Source: Jatrophihabitans endophyticus
GTDB lineage: Bacteria; Actinomycetota; Actinomycetes; Mycobacteriales; Jatrophihabitantaceae
Reading direction: 5' to 3'
DNA: 64,000 bases
Assembly: GCF_900129455.1 (NCBI RefSeq)
Contig: NZ_FQVU01000003.1
Span: 372,001 to 436,000 of the forward strand
Shown: piece after piece, positions 9,078 to 18,700 of the stretch
How the letters are laid out: every line of letters begins with the position of its first letter
Position numbering within the stretch: the first letter of the stretch is position 1
Notes under the pieces: model-generated
The model's database searches: none
Told to the model about the DNA's origin: nothing
Seen by the model: the letters and a program-made list of their open reading frames with translations, nothing else
Made by a program: the position numbers and the translations under genes

Positions 9078-10481
9078 ATGGCAGCAGCGGGACGCATCGG
9101 CCGCGCACTTCGTCGCGTCGGCCCGGGCGGACGTTCAGGGAGCTCGAAGACGGCTACCCCTGCTGCAGGCGGTTCCGCGGCGAAGAAGGCGGCGGCGAAG
9201 ACGGCCGCGGTGAAGAAGGCGGCGGTGAAGAAGGCGCCCGTGAAGACGGCGCCCGCGAAGAAGGCGCCCGTGAAGACGGCGCCCGTGAAGAAGGCGCCCG
9301 TGAAGACGGCGGCAGCGAAGAAGACGGCCCCCGTCGAGAAGGCGGCGGCGAAGACGGCCGCGGTGAGGAAGACGGCGGCGAAGACGGCCGCGGTGAAGAA
9401 GACGGCGGCGCCCGTCAAGAAGGCCGCCGTCAAGAAGGCGGCGCCCGTCAAGAAGGCGGCAGCAAAGAAGGCTGCCGTCAAGAAGGCGGCGCCCGTCAAG
9501 AAGGCGGCGCCCGTCAAGAAGGCGGCGCCCGTCAAGAAGGCGGCGCCCGTCAAGAAGGCGGCGCCCGTCAAGAAGGCGGCAGCAAAGAAGGCCGCCCCGG
9601 TCAAGAAGGCTGCCGTCAAGAAGGCCGCGGTGAAGAAGGCGGCCGCCAAGAGGGCCGCCCCGGTCAAGAAGGCGGCGCCAGTCAAGAAGGCTGCCGTCAA
9701 GAAGGCTGCCGTCAAGAAGGCCGCAGCAAAGAAGGCCGCCCCGGTCAAGAAGGCGGCCGCTAAGAAGGCCGCCCCGGTCAAGAAGGCGGCGGCGAAGAAG
9801 ACCGCTACCACGACGGCCGCGCCGGTCGAGCAGGCCGCGGCGAAGAAGACCACCGCCCCGACGGCCGGCCCGGCCGCGCGAGCCACGACGCGTGCGCCGG
9901 GTGAGAAGGCGCCTGTCGAGAAGATCACTCCTCCGCCGGTGCCGGTTACCGTCGACGGCGAAACGGTGAAGACGGCTGCGCCGGTGATCCCGACGGGCGC
10001 CGCGGCGTCGTCGACGCCCACCGCGCCACCGGCACCGCAATCCCCACAGAAAGCAGCACCCGTGACCAAGGCAGTTCCCCAGCAGCCGTCCGACGACGTC
10101 GCCGTTCCCGAGGGTTCGGACTGGACCAAGGCCGAACTGGCCGAGGTCCGCGCGCAGCTCGTGGCCGAGCTGGCCGAGATGCACAGCGCGTACGACGTGT
10201 CGATGCGTGACCTCGACGATCTGCAGCGATCCAGCACCGACGGTGCCGGCGATGACCAGGCCGACGCCGGCAGCAAGACCTTCGAGCGCGAGCAGGAGCA
10301 GTCGATCGCGGCCAATCGCTTCGACCTCATGACGCAGATGGAGCGTGCGGTCGAGCGCATCGACGCCGGCACCTACGGCTTCTGCGAGCGGTGCGGCAAG
10401 CCGATCCCCAAGGCGCGCCTCAAGGCCTTCCCGGCCGCCACCCTCGACGTCGCCTGCAAGCAGCGCGAAGAGCGTCGCTGA
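9078..10481 (+). CDS. DksA/TraR zinc-finger protein with histone-H1-like Lys/Ala/Pro tail
   Basis: A 467-residue protein. Residues 1-33 are basic. Residues about 34-260 are almost only Lys, Ala, Pro, Val and Thr in repeats such as KKAAPVKKAAVKK, like histone H1 tails and mycobacterial HupB or Lsr2-type tails. A Pro/Ala/Thr spacer follows. Residues about 348-467 form a DksA/TraR domain, with a coiled-coil region (DWTKAELAEVRAQLVAELAE) and a zinc finger GFCERCGKPIPKARLKAFP followed by LDVACK. The third cysteine of the classical C4 finger is Asp here, as often in actinobacteria. DksA/TraR proteins bind RNA polymerase; the tail probably adds nucleic-acid binding. GAGAAGAGGTG precedes the ATG. An upstream ATG at 9012 lacks a ribosome site. 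Confidence 0.88.
   Translation: MAAAGRIGRALRRVGPGGRSGSSKTATPAAGGSAAKKAAAKTAAVKKAAVKKAPVKTAPAKKAPVKTAPVKKAPVKTAAAKKTAPVEKAAAKTAAVRKTAAKTAAVKKTAAPVKKAAVKKAAPVKKAAAKKAAVKKAAPVKKAAPVKKAAPVKKAAPVKKAAPVKKAAAKKAAPVKKAAVKKAAVKKAAAKRAAPVKKAAPVKKAAVKKAAVKKAAAKKAAPVKKAAAKKAAPVKKAAAKKTATTTAAPVEQAAAKKTTAPTAGPAARATTRAPGEKAPVEKITPPPVPVTVDGETVKTAAPVIPTGAAASSTPTAPPAPQSPQKAAPVTKAVPQQPSDDVAVPEGSDWTKAELAEVRAQLVAELAEMHSAYDVSMRDLDDLQRSSTDGAGDDQADAGSKTFEREQEQSIAANRFDLMTQMERAVERIDAGTYGFCERCGKPIPKARLKAFPAATLDVACKQREERR
9180..9800 (+). repeat. Degenerate tandem repeat coding the Lys/Ala/Pro tail
   Basis: The DNA is built from short units of GTCAAGAAGGCGGCGCCC or GTGAAGAAGGCGGC type in 6- to 18-base steps. Four near-identical 18-base copies lie around 9486-9570. 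Such DNA can change length by slippage or recombination, so tail length may vary between strains. Confidence 0.8.
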
Positions 10482-10532
10482 GCACCCGCGACACGTCGTC
10501 GGTCGCGAGCCCGCGTACGGGACAATGCCGTG

Positions 10533-11090
10533 GTGACGTCTGACGTGCCCGCCGCCGCGACGCCGGTTCGTCGCAGACGCATCGTGCTCTTCGCGGCCGT
10601 CGCCGTGCTCGTGCTCGGGCTCGACGTCGCGTCCAAGATCGTCGTCGTCGCGCAGCTGCCGCCCACGCACCGACCCGTGCGCATCCTCGGGGGCGTGCTC
10701 TACCTGCAGCAGACCCGCAACTCCGGCGCCGCCTTCTCGCTGGGCACCGGGTTCACGGTGATCCTGACCGCGGTCGCGGTCATCGTCGCGGTCGTCATCA
10801 TCCGCACCGCCAAGCGGTTGCGCAGCGTGGGCTGGGCCATCGCGTTCGGGCTCATCCTGGGTGGCGCCGTCGGCAACCTCGTCGACCGCTTCTTCCGCGA
10901 TCCCGGGATCGGCCGGGGGCACGTCGTCGACTGGCTGAGCGCGTTCGCACCCGACGCCCAGCGGTGGCCCATCTTCAACCTCGCCGACTCCGGCATCGTG
11001 GTCGGCGCGGTGCTCGCCGGGGTGCTGGCTCTCGCGGGCGTCGAGTTCGACGGCCGGCGCCACGTCCGGGCGGAGCGGGACGAGGCGTGA
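10533..11090 (+). CDS. lspA: Lipoprotein signal peptidase
   Basis: A 185-residue LspA, which removes the signal peptide of diacylglyceryl-modified prolipoproteins. There are four membrane segments, at about residues 16-36, 68-90, 96-115 and 144-166. Catalytic Asp residues lie in [10 protein letters not shown] and FNLADS, and the NSGAAFS motif is present. Two GTG codons are adjacent, at 10530 and 10533. The second lies six bases after a GACAAT -10 with no ribosome site, so a leaderless start at 10533 is likely. It overlaps the next gene (rluD) by a GTGA junction. Lgt, the preceding enzyme of the same pathway, is encoded at 51487. Confidence 0.93.
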   Translation: MTSDVPAAATPVRRRRIVLFAAVAVLVLGLDVASKIVVVAQLPPTHRPVRILGGVLYLQQTRNSGAAFSLGTGFTVILTAVAVIVAVVIIRTAKRLRSVGWAIAFGLILGGAVGNLVDRFFRDPGIGRGHVVDWLSAFAPDAQRWPIFNLADSGIVVGAVLAGVLALAGVEFDGRRHVRAERDEA

Positions 11091-12007
11091 GCAGGCTGCT
11101 GCCGGTACCCGACGGGCTGGACGGGCTGCGCCTCGACGTCGCGATCTCCCGCATGCTGGGCTACTCCCGAACCGCCGCGGCCGACCTCGTCGACGCCGGT
11201 GCGGTCACCCTGGACGGCGTGCACGTCGCGCGCAGCGCCAAGGTGCACGCCGGGTCGTGGCTGGAGGTCGAGGAGCCGGCCGCTGCCCCGGCCGCCCCGC
11301 CGGAACCGGTCGCCGGCCTCACCGTCCTCTACGACGACGACGATCTCGTCGTGGTCGACAAGCCGGTCGGCGTGGCGGCCCATCCGAGCCCCGGCTGGTC
11401 GGGCCCGACGGTCACGCAGGGGCTGGCCGCCATGGGCTACCGCCTCGCGGAGTCCGGTGCAGCCGAGCGGCAGGGCATCGTCCACCGCCTCGACGTCGGG
11501 ACGACCGGGGCGATGGTCGTGGCGAAGAGCGAGCACGCGTACTCGCTGCTCAAGCGCGCGTTCAAGGAGCGCACCGTCGACAAGCGCTACAGCGCGCTCG
11601 TGCAGGGGCACCCCGACCCGACCCGCGGCACGATCGACGCCCCGATCGCGCGGCATCCGGGCTCGGCCTACAAGTTCGCCGTCGTGGCCGGTGGCCGCCC
11701 CAGCGTCACGCATTACGAGACCGACGAGGCGTTCCGCGCGGCCACGCTGCTCGACGTCCACCTCGAGACCGGACGCACCCACCAGATCCGCGTGCACATG
11801 TCGGCCGTCCGGCACCCGTGCGTCGGCGACCTCACCTACGGTGCCGACCCCACGCTCGCGGCTCGGCTGGGACTCACTCGGCAGTGGCTGCACGCGCGGG
11901 AGCTCGCCTTCGGGCATCCGGGGACCGGGGACGAGCTGCGCGTGACGTCACCGTTCCCCGCCGATCTGGCCCGCGCCCTGGACGTCCTGCGCGAGGAGTC
12001 TGGGTAG
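11087..12007 (+). CDS. rluD: RluD-family 23S rRNA pseudouridine synthase
   Basis: A 306-residue RluA/RluD-family pseudouridine synthase. The N-terminal S4 RNA-binding domain covers about residues 1-70 ([26 protein letters not shown]). The catalytic domain has HRLD with the nucleophile at D136, followed by [11 protein letters not shown]. Members isomerise uridines in helix 69 of 23S rRNA; the exact positions cannot be told from the sequence. The GTG start overlaps the lspA stop as GTGA, which fits a two-gene operon common in actinobacteria. It is not preceded by its own ribosome site. Confidence 0.9.
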   Translation: MSRLLPVPDGLDGLRLDVAISRMLGYSRTAAADLVDAGAVTLDGVHVARSAKVHAGSWLEVEEPAAAPAAPPEPVAGLTVLYDDDDLVVVDKPVGVAAHPSPGWSGPTVTQGLAAMGYRLAESGAAERQGIVHRLDVGTTGAMVVAKSEHAYSLLKRAFKERTVDKRYSALVQGHPDPTRGTIDAPIARHPGSAYKFAVVAGGRPSVTHYETDEAFRAATLLDVHLETGRTHQIRVHMSAVRHPCVGDLTYGADPTLAARLGLTRQWLHARELAFGHPGTGDELRVTSPFPADLARALDVLREESG

Positions 12008-12017
12008 GACACCGGTC

Positions 12018-13457
12018 ATGTCGTCCGAAGGTCACGCCCAGCTGCTCGTCGCCTCCAACCGGGGGCCCCTGTCCATCGTCGCGGGGGAGGGGTCCGACGA
12101 CGACGAGGTACGCCGGGGCAGCGGTGGGCTGGTCTCGGGCATGCAGGCCGCGCTGTCGGCGAGCCCGGACGCCGTGTGGGTGAGCGCCGCCATGAACGAC
12201 CGGGAGCGGGTGCTCGCCCGCCGCTCGCCGGGCGGTCGCATCTCCGAGGTGCCCTTCGTCGCCGAGGCGCTGCACGGCGACTTCGACGTGCGGATGCTGC
12301 CGATCGACGGCACCACGTTCCGCAACGCCTACAACGCGATCGCGAACTCGACGCTGTGGTTCGCGCTGCACCGGCTCTACGACCTGCCGACGCAGCCGAT
12401 CTACGACGCGAGCTGGCGGCGGCAGTGGGCGAGCTACGTCCGCTTCAACCAGGCGTTCGCCGACGCGCTCGCCGAGGCCGCGGCCCCCGGGGCGCACGTC
12501 ATGGTGCAGGACTATCACCTGTTCCTGGTGCCGCGCATGCTGCGCCGCCAGCGCGAGGACGTCCGCATCGGCTTCTTCACGCACACCCCGTGGGTCAACC
12601 CCGCCGACTTCGGCGTGCTGCCCGACGACGTCCAGCGCGAGATCGTCGACGGCATGCTCGGCGCGGACGTGCTCGGCTTCCACACCGAGCGGTGGGCCGG
12701 GCTGTTCCGCGAGACCGCGCAGTCGGTGCTGGGGGTCGACGCCCCCGGGGTGCGGGTCTTCCCGCTCGGCACGGATCCCGACGAGATGCACGAGCAGGCC
12801 GGCCGTCGCGCCGTCGACAGTCAGCTGCGGCTGCTGGAGGAGACCGTCGGCGACCGGCTCCTGATCGGCCGCATCGACCGCACCGAGCTGTCCAAGAACG
12901 TGTACCGCGGGCTGCTCGCCTACCGCGAGGTGCTGCGCACGCGTCCCGAGTGGCGCGGCCGCGTCGTCCACGCCGTGTTCAACAACCCCTCGCGCGAGGA
13001 CGTCCCCGCCTACCGGGAGTACACCGCCCGCATCGAACGGCTGGCCGAGGAGATCGTCGACGAGTTCGAGACCGACGACTGGACGCCGCTGCTGTTCGAG
13101 ATCAGTGAGGAGTACGCGTCCGCGCTGGCCATCATGCGACGCTGCGACGTCGTCTTCGTCAACTCCATCCGCGACGGCATGAACCTCGTCGTGCTCGAGG
13201 AGCTCGTGCTCTCCGAACGCGACCCGTCGGTCGTGCTGTCCCGCGAGACCGGCGCGGCCGAGATCCTCGGCGACGACGCGCTGCTGGTGAACCCGTTCGA
13301 CGTCTCGGGCACGGCGCAGGCGCTCGTCGAGGCGCTGATCATGCCGCGCGAGGAGCGCGCGGCCCGGGCCGAGCGGATGCGTGCCGCCGCCGTCGCGCTG
13401 CCCCCGGTGGCGTGGTTCCAGGCGCAGCTCGACGAGCTGGAGAAGACGGCGGGCTGA
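12018..13457 (+). CDS. otsA: Trehalose-6-phosphate synthase-like GT20 enzyme
   Basis: A 479-residue GT20-family glycosyltransferase that should join glucose from a nucleotide sugar to glucose-6-phosphate. It shows NRGPLS and GSGGLVSGM near the N-terminus, VMVQDYHLFLVPRMLR, GFFTHTPWV, GRIDRTELSKN (the donor-binding Arg/Lys region) and DGMNLVVLEE. Several of these differ from classical OtsA (for example HTPWV for HIPFP, and ELSKN for DYSKG), so this is a divergent branch and its acceptor is less certain than usual. The matching phosphatase, otsB, is 1.3 kb downstream on the other strand. TAGGAC seven bases before the ATG may give a leaderless mRNA. Confidence 0.82.
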   Translation: MSSEGHAQLLVASNRGPLSIVAGEGSDDDEVRRGSGGLVSGMQAALSASPDAVWVSAAMNDRERVLARRSPGGRISEVPFVAEALHGDFDVRMLPIDGTTFRNAYNAIANSTLWFALHRLYDLPTQPIYDASWRRQWASYVRFNQAFADALAEAAAPGAHVMVQDYHLFLVPRMLRRQREDVRIGFFTHTPWVNPADFGVLPDDVQREIVDGMLGADVLGFHTERWAGLFRETAQSVLGVDAPGVRVFPLGTDPDEMHEQAGRRAVDSQLRLLEETVGDRLLIGRIDRTELSKNVYRGLLAYREVLRTRPEWRGRVVHAVFNNPSREDVPAYREYTARIERLAEEIVDEFETDDWTPLLFEISEEYASALAIMRRCDVVFVNSIRDGMNLVVLEELVLSERDPSVVLSRETGAAEILGDDALLVNPFDVSGTAQALVEALIMPREERAARAERMRAAAVALPPVAWFQAQLDELEKTAG

Positions 13458-13470
13458 ACCGGGGCCGTCC

Positions 13471-13574
13471 ACTGGCGACCTCTCGCGTCGACTGGCGACC
13501 TGTCCGCCGACTGGCGAGCTATAGCTCGCCAGTCGGCTCGGAAGTCGCCAGTCGAGCGCGGAAGTCGCCAGTCG
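13471..13574. terminator. Nested inverted-repeat cluster between convergent genes
   Basis: Three copies of ACTGGCGA(C/G) on the left (13471, 13491, 13510) face three CGCCAGT copies on the right (13526, 13546, 13566). The core 13506-13537 is a perfect 32-bp palindrome centred between 13521 and 13522. It lies between the stops of otsA (plus) and the Old Yellow Enzyme (minus) and probably terminates both transcripts. Confidence 0.65.
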
Positions 13575-13583
13575 ACGGGGCGG

Positions 13584-14657
13584 TCAGGCGTCCAGGGCGG
13601 GGTAGTCGGTGTAACCGCGGGCGCCGCCGCCGTAGAAGGTGCCGGCGTCCGGCTCGTTCAGCGGGGCGCCGTGGCGCCACCGTTCGACGAGGTCGGGGTT
13701 GGCCAGGACCGGTCGCCCGACGGCCACGAGATCGGCGAGGTCCTCGTCGAGCACGGCCTGGGCCGACTCGCGGCTGGTGACGGTGCCGAAGCCGTCGTTT
13801 GCGATCACCGGGCCGCCGAAGCGGGCCCGCAGGTCGCGGATGAGCTCGCTACGCGGGTCGGCGAGGTAGGACAGGTAGGCGATGTGCAGCGGCGCGATGC
13901 CGTCGACGAGGGTGCGGTAGGTCTCGCCGGTCGCGGCCGCGTCCTCCTCGAGCGCACCCTGGATGTTGTGCGACGGCGAGATCCGGATGCCGACGCGCTC
14001 CGGGCCGATGGCCTCGGCGACCGCGGTGACGACCTCGATCGCGAAGCGTGCCCGGTTGGCCGGCGTGCCGCCGTAGCCGTCGGTGCGGGTGTTGGACGAC
14101 GGTGCCAGGAACTGGTGCACGAGGTAGCCGTTCGCGGCGTGGATCTCGACGCCGTCCAGGCCCGCGTCGACCGCCTGACGGGCCGCGTGGACGAACTCGC
14201 CGACGACGTCGGCGATCTCGTCGGTCCCGAGCGCGCGGGGCGTCGGGTGGTCGCGCGGGCCCTCGGCGGTGACGATCGTGCCCGGCGCGGCGATGGCGCT
14301 CGGCGCGACGACGTCGGGCGTCGGCTTGTTGTCGGGGTGGCCGATGCGTCCGGCGTGCATGAGCTGGACGACGATGCGCCCGCCGCGCTCGTGCACCGCG
14401 TCGGCGACGGCGCGCCAGCCCTCGCGCTGCTCGTCGCTGAAGATGCCGGGCGTGTTCAGGTAGCCCTGGCCGACGGCGCTCGGCTGCGTGCCCTCGCTGA
14501 CGATCAGGCCGACCCCGGCGCGCTGGCCGTAGTACTCGGCCGCGATCCGCTGCGGCACCTGGCCCTCGCCGGCGCGGTTGCGGGTCAGCGGCGCCATGAC
14601 GACGCGGTTGGCGAGCGTCAGCTTGCCGATCTCGACGGGCTCGAAAAGGCTGGTCAT
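13584..14657 (-). CDS. Old Yellow Enzyme family NADH:flavin oxidoreductase
   Basis: A 357-residue FMN-dependent ene-reductase of the OYE/NemA type, a TIM barrel that reduces activated C=C bonds or nitro groups with NAD(P)H. It begins SLFEPVEIGKLTLANRVVMAPLTR. The substrate-binding HAANGYLVHQFLAPSSNTR, with the His/Asn pair, and RTDGYGG are typical. The C-terminal phosphate-binding part has VGRPVLANPDLVERW. The start at 14657 has GGAGGA upstream; longer in-frame readings run into shadow sequence. It shares its strand with otsB, 86 bases upstream, but no functional link to trehalose is apparent. The substrate is unknown. Confidence 0.93.
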   Translation of the reverse strand: MTSLFEPVEIGKLTLANRVVMAPLTRNRAGEGQVPQRIAAEYYGQRAGVGLIVSEGTQPSAVGQGYLNTPGIFSDEQREGWRAVADAVHERGGRIVVQLMHAGRIGHPDNKPTPDVVAPSAIAAPGTIVTAEGPRDHPTPRALGTDEIADVVGEFVHAARQAVDAGLDGVEIHAANGYLVHQFLAPSSNTRTDGYGGTPANRARFAIEVVTAVAEAIGPERVGIRISPSHNIQGALEEDAAATGETYRTLVDGIAPLHIAYLSYLADPRSELIRDLRARFGGPVIANDGFGTVTSRESAQAVLDEDLADLVAVGRPVLANPDLVERWRHGAPLNEPDAGTFYGGGARGYTDYPALDA

Positions 14658-14743
14658 GCGTTCCTCCGTGCGACGTGGGTTCCTCCGGCCCAAGCCGCTG
14701 CGGCACCCGGGACTTCCCCGATGTGACGGGCGCGACCGCGAGG

Positions 14744-15547
14744 TCAGTCCTGCGCGAGCGCGGTCAGCAGCGCGACGGCCGCGTCGGCGTCGGGCACGCG
14801 GACGTCCGCGGCGGCCACGGCCTCGGGGACGGCGGAGGCCTCGACCGCGACGCTCCACGCCGGCACGCCCCGCTCGCGCAGCCGCACGATCTCGGCGAAC
14901 GCGGGCAGGTCGCCGAGGTCGTCGCCGAGGTAGAGGACGGCCGACGGCGGGCGATCCGCGACGAGCCGCTCGATCGCGCCGGCCTTGTCGAAGCCGGGCA
15001 GTCGCAGCTCGAGCACGCCGCTGCCGGGGTGGACCTCGAAGCCGAGCTCCTCGCCCAGCGCCGTCACCGGCTCGCGGATCGCCGCGAGCGCCGCGACGGG
15101 GTCGTCGGCCTTGCGGGCGTGCACCACGAGCGAGAGCCGCTTGTCCTCGACCCACACGGCGGGGTCGGCCGGGACGTCGGCGAGCGTGGCGGGCAGCCGG
15201 TCGCGCAGCGCCTCGACGGCGGCCGGCGTGTCCGGCGTCAGCAGCTCGCCCGCGCACCACGTCTCCGCGCCGTAGACGCCCGCGACGACGATGCCGGGCA
15301 CGGCGTCCAGGCCACCCAGCCGGACGACGGTGCGCGCGTCGCGGCCGGTGACGACGGCGACCGTCGCCCCGCGCCGGGTGAGCGCCGTCAGGGCCTCGAT
15401 CGTGCCGGGCACCGCGCGCGAGTCCTCGGGGTCCACCTGCAGCGGCGCGAGCGTGCCGTCGAAGTCGGTCGTGACAAGGGCGTGCGCGACGTGCGGACGC
15501 AGGGCGGCGAGCAGCGCGGCGGGATCGTCGGGCAGGGCAGTGTTCAC
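14744..15547 (-). CDS. otsB: Trehalose-6-phosphate phosphatase
   Basis: A 267-residue HAD-superfamily phosphatase. Motif I is DFDGTLAPL, motif III Lys is in EDKRLS, and motif IV is LGDDLGDLPAF. VVTGRD is the motif II region. OtsB removes the phosphate from trehalose-6-phosphate and would complete the path started by the GT20 enzyme at 12018. The GTG start at 15547 has GAGGA upstream. Unusually, otsA and otsB face each other with an Old Yellow Enzyme gene between them and so cannot share a transcript. Confidence 0.9.
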   Translation of the reverse strand: MNTALPDDPAALLAALRPHVAHALVTTDFDGTLAPLQVDPEDSRAVPGTIEALTALTRRGATVAVVTGRDARTVVRLGGLDAVPGIVVAGVYGAETWCAGELLTPDTPAAVEALRDRLPATLADVPADPAVWVEDKRLSLVVHARKADDPVAALAAIREPVTALGEELGFEVHPGSGVLELRLPGFDKAGAIERLVADRPPSAVLYLGDDLGDLPAFAEIVRLRERGVPAWSVAVEASAVPEAVAAADVRVPDADAAVALLTALAQD

Positions 15548-15768
15548 CCGGCCATCCTCGCCGATGCCGCCGCGCGACCCGATCGTGGACCCGACTGGCC
15601 GCCCCGTCGGCATGTCGGTCCACGATTCGCGGAACCTCCAGTTGAGGTCGAGATATCCGTCGGACACGCCTGCCGCGACACGCCGACGGTTGTCGGTGGC
15701 GGGTGTGAGAATCGACCGGTCGCGCCGGGTCGCCGGGGCGACGGTTCGAGCAAGGGGAGTGCCTGCAC

Positions 15769-18700
15769 GTGTCAGCCGGGTCCGGGTCCAACGACCAGTT
15801 CGTGCACCTGCACGTGCACACCGAGTACTCGATGCTCGACGGCGCCGCCCGGTTGACCGAACTGTTCGAGTCGGCCGCGCGGATGGGCATGCCGGCGCTG
15901 GCCATGACCGATCACGGCAACGTCTTCGGCGCGCAGGACTTCTACAGCAAGGCCACCGCGGCCGGGGTCAAGCCGATCATCGGCATGGAGGCCTACGTCA
16001 CCCCGAACACCCACCGCGGCGAGCGCACCCGGGTGCGCTGGGCCGAGGGGGGCGAGAACGACGTCTCCGGCGGTGGCGCGTTCACCCACATGACGCTGCT
16101 GGCCGAGAACACCGCCGGCATGCACAACCTGTTCCGGCTCTCCTCGCGCTCCTCGCTCGAGGGCTTCTTCTACAAGCCGCGCGCCGACCGCGAGCTGCTC
16201 GCCGAGTACGCCGACGGCCTGATCGCCACCACCGGCTGCCCCTCGGGGGAGATCCAGACCTGGCTGCGCATCGGCGACTACGAGAAGGCCCGCGCGAGCG
16301 CGGCCGAGTTCCGCGACATCTTCGGGCGCGACAACTACTACCTCGAGCTGATGGACCACGGGCTGGCCATCGAGACCCGCGTGCGCGACGACCTGCTGCG
16401 GCTGGCCAAGGACCTCCAGTTGCCGATGATCGCCACCAACGACCTGCACTACACGCACGCCGAGGACGCCGACACCCACGAGATCCTGCTGTGCGTGCAG
16501 TCGGGCAAGACCATGGCCGACCCGAACCGGTTCAAGTTCGACGCGCGCGACTTCTACCTCAAGAGCCCGGCCGAGATGCGCTCGCTGTGGGCCGACAAGT
16601 ACGACCTGCGCGAGGCGTGCGACAACACGCTGCTCATCGCCGAGCGCTGCGAGGTCAGCTTCACCGAGGGCAACGGCACCTACATGCCGAACTTCCCGGT
16701 GCCCGACGGCGAGACCGAGTCCTCGTGGTTCCGTACGGAGGTCGCCACCGGGATGCAGCGCCGCTTTCCCGACGGCATCCCCGCCGACGCGCAGCGGCAG
16801 GCCGACTACGAGGTCGGCGTCATCGAGCAGATGCGCTTCCCCGGCTACTTCCTCGTGGTCGCCGACTTCATCAACTGGGCCAAGGACAACGGCATCCGCG
16901 TGGGCCCGGGCCGTGGCTCGGGCGCGGGGTCGATGGTCGCCTACGCCATGCGCATCACCGACCTCAACCCGCTGCAGCACGGGCTCATCTTCGAGCGGTT
17001 CCTCAACCCCGACCGCGTGTCGATGCCCGACTTCGACGTGGACTTCGACGAGCGCCGGCGCGGCGAGGTCATCCGCTACGTCACCGAGAAGTACGGCAGC
17101 GACCGCGTCGCGCAGATCGTCACCTACGGCACGATCAAGGCCAAGCAGGCGGTGAAGGACGCCGGCCGCGTGCTCGGCTACCCGTTCGCCATGGGCGACC
17201 GCATCACCAAGGTCATGCCGCCGCCGGTGATGGGCAAGGACGTCCCGCTCGCCAAGATCTTCGATCGCGACCATGCCCGGTACAACGAGGGCGGCGAGTT
17301 CCGCGCGCTGTACGAGTCCGACCAGGAGGTCGCCAAGGTCGTCGACCAGGCCAAGGGCCTGGAGGGGTTGAAGCGGCAGTGGGGGGTGCACGCCGCCGGC
17401 GTCATCATGTCGAGCGACCCGCTGCTCGACCTGATCCCGATCATGAAGCGCGAGCAGGACGGCGCGATCATCACGCAGTTCGACTACCCGACCTGCGAGA
17501 AGCTCGGCCTGATCAAGATGGACTTCCTCGGGTTGCGCAACCTGACGATCCTCGACGACGCGCTCGAGAACATCAAGATCAACCGCGACGAGGACGTCGT
17601 GGTCGAGGAGCTCGACCTCACCGACCGAGTCACCTACGACCTGCTCGCCCGGGGCGAGACGCTCGGGGTGTTCCAGCTCGACGGCGGCCCCATGCGGGCG
17701 CTGCTGCGGTCGATGCGGCCGGACAACTTCGAGGACATCTCGGCCGTCGGCGCGCTCTACCGCCCCGGCCCGATGGGTGCCGACTCGCACAACAAGTACG
17801 CCAACCGCAAGAACGGCCGCGAGCCGGTGGTGCCGATCCACCCCGAGCTCGCCGAGCCGCTCGCGGAGATCCTGGGCGAGACCTTCGGGCTCATCGTGTA
17901 CCAGGAGCAGGTCATGGCCATCGCGCAGAAGGTCGCGGGCTTCTCGCTCGGTCAGGCCGACATCCTGCGCCGCGCCATGGGCAAGAAGAAGAAGGCCGAG
18001 CTGGACAAGCAGTTCGCCGGCTTCTCCGGCGGCATGAAGGACAACGGCTTCTCCGAGGCCGCGGTGAAGACGCTCTGGGACATCCTGCTCCCGTTCTCCG
18101 ACTACGCCTTCAACAAGGCGCACTCGGCCGCCTACGGGCTGGTGTCCTACTGGACGGCGTACCTCAAGGCCAACTACCCGGCCGAGTACATGGCGGCGCT
18201 GTTGACGTCGGTGAAGGACGACAAGGACAAGATGGCGATCTACCTCGCCGAGTGCCGCCGCATGGGCATCAAGGTGCTGCCGCCGTGCGTCAACGAGTCC
18301 GAGGCCAACTTCACCCCGACCGGCACCGACATCCGCTTCGGGCTCACCGCGATCCGCAACGTCGGGGCGAACGTCGTCGCCTCGATCGTCGCCACGCGCA
18401 AGCTCAAGGGCGCGTTCGCCGACGTCGGCGACTTCCTGAAGAAGGTCGACGCCGTGGTGTGCAACAAGCGCACCATCGAGGGGCTGATCAAGGGCGGCGC
18501 GTTCGACTCGCTCGGGCACATGCGCCGCGGCCTGATCAACGTCTACGAGGCCGCGGTCGACAGCGTGCTCGACAGCAAGCGGGCCGCCGAGCGCGGTCAG
18601 GACTCGCTGTGGGACAGCCTCGAGGTCACCGCCGACGACCCGAGCGAGGACGTCTTCGCCGTCCGCGTCCCCGAGGTCGAGTGGGACAAGAAGGTCCTGC

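Noticed and set aside
9180-9800. CRISPR-like or minisatellite array
   Set aside because: Units are short, without unique spacers, and are translated in frame as a Lys/Ala/Pro tail of the DksA-like protein.
13471-13574. Remnant of an insertion sequence
   Set aside because: Repeats are inverted about one centre, with no transposase trace or target duplication; a terminator-like palindrome explains them better.
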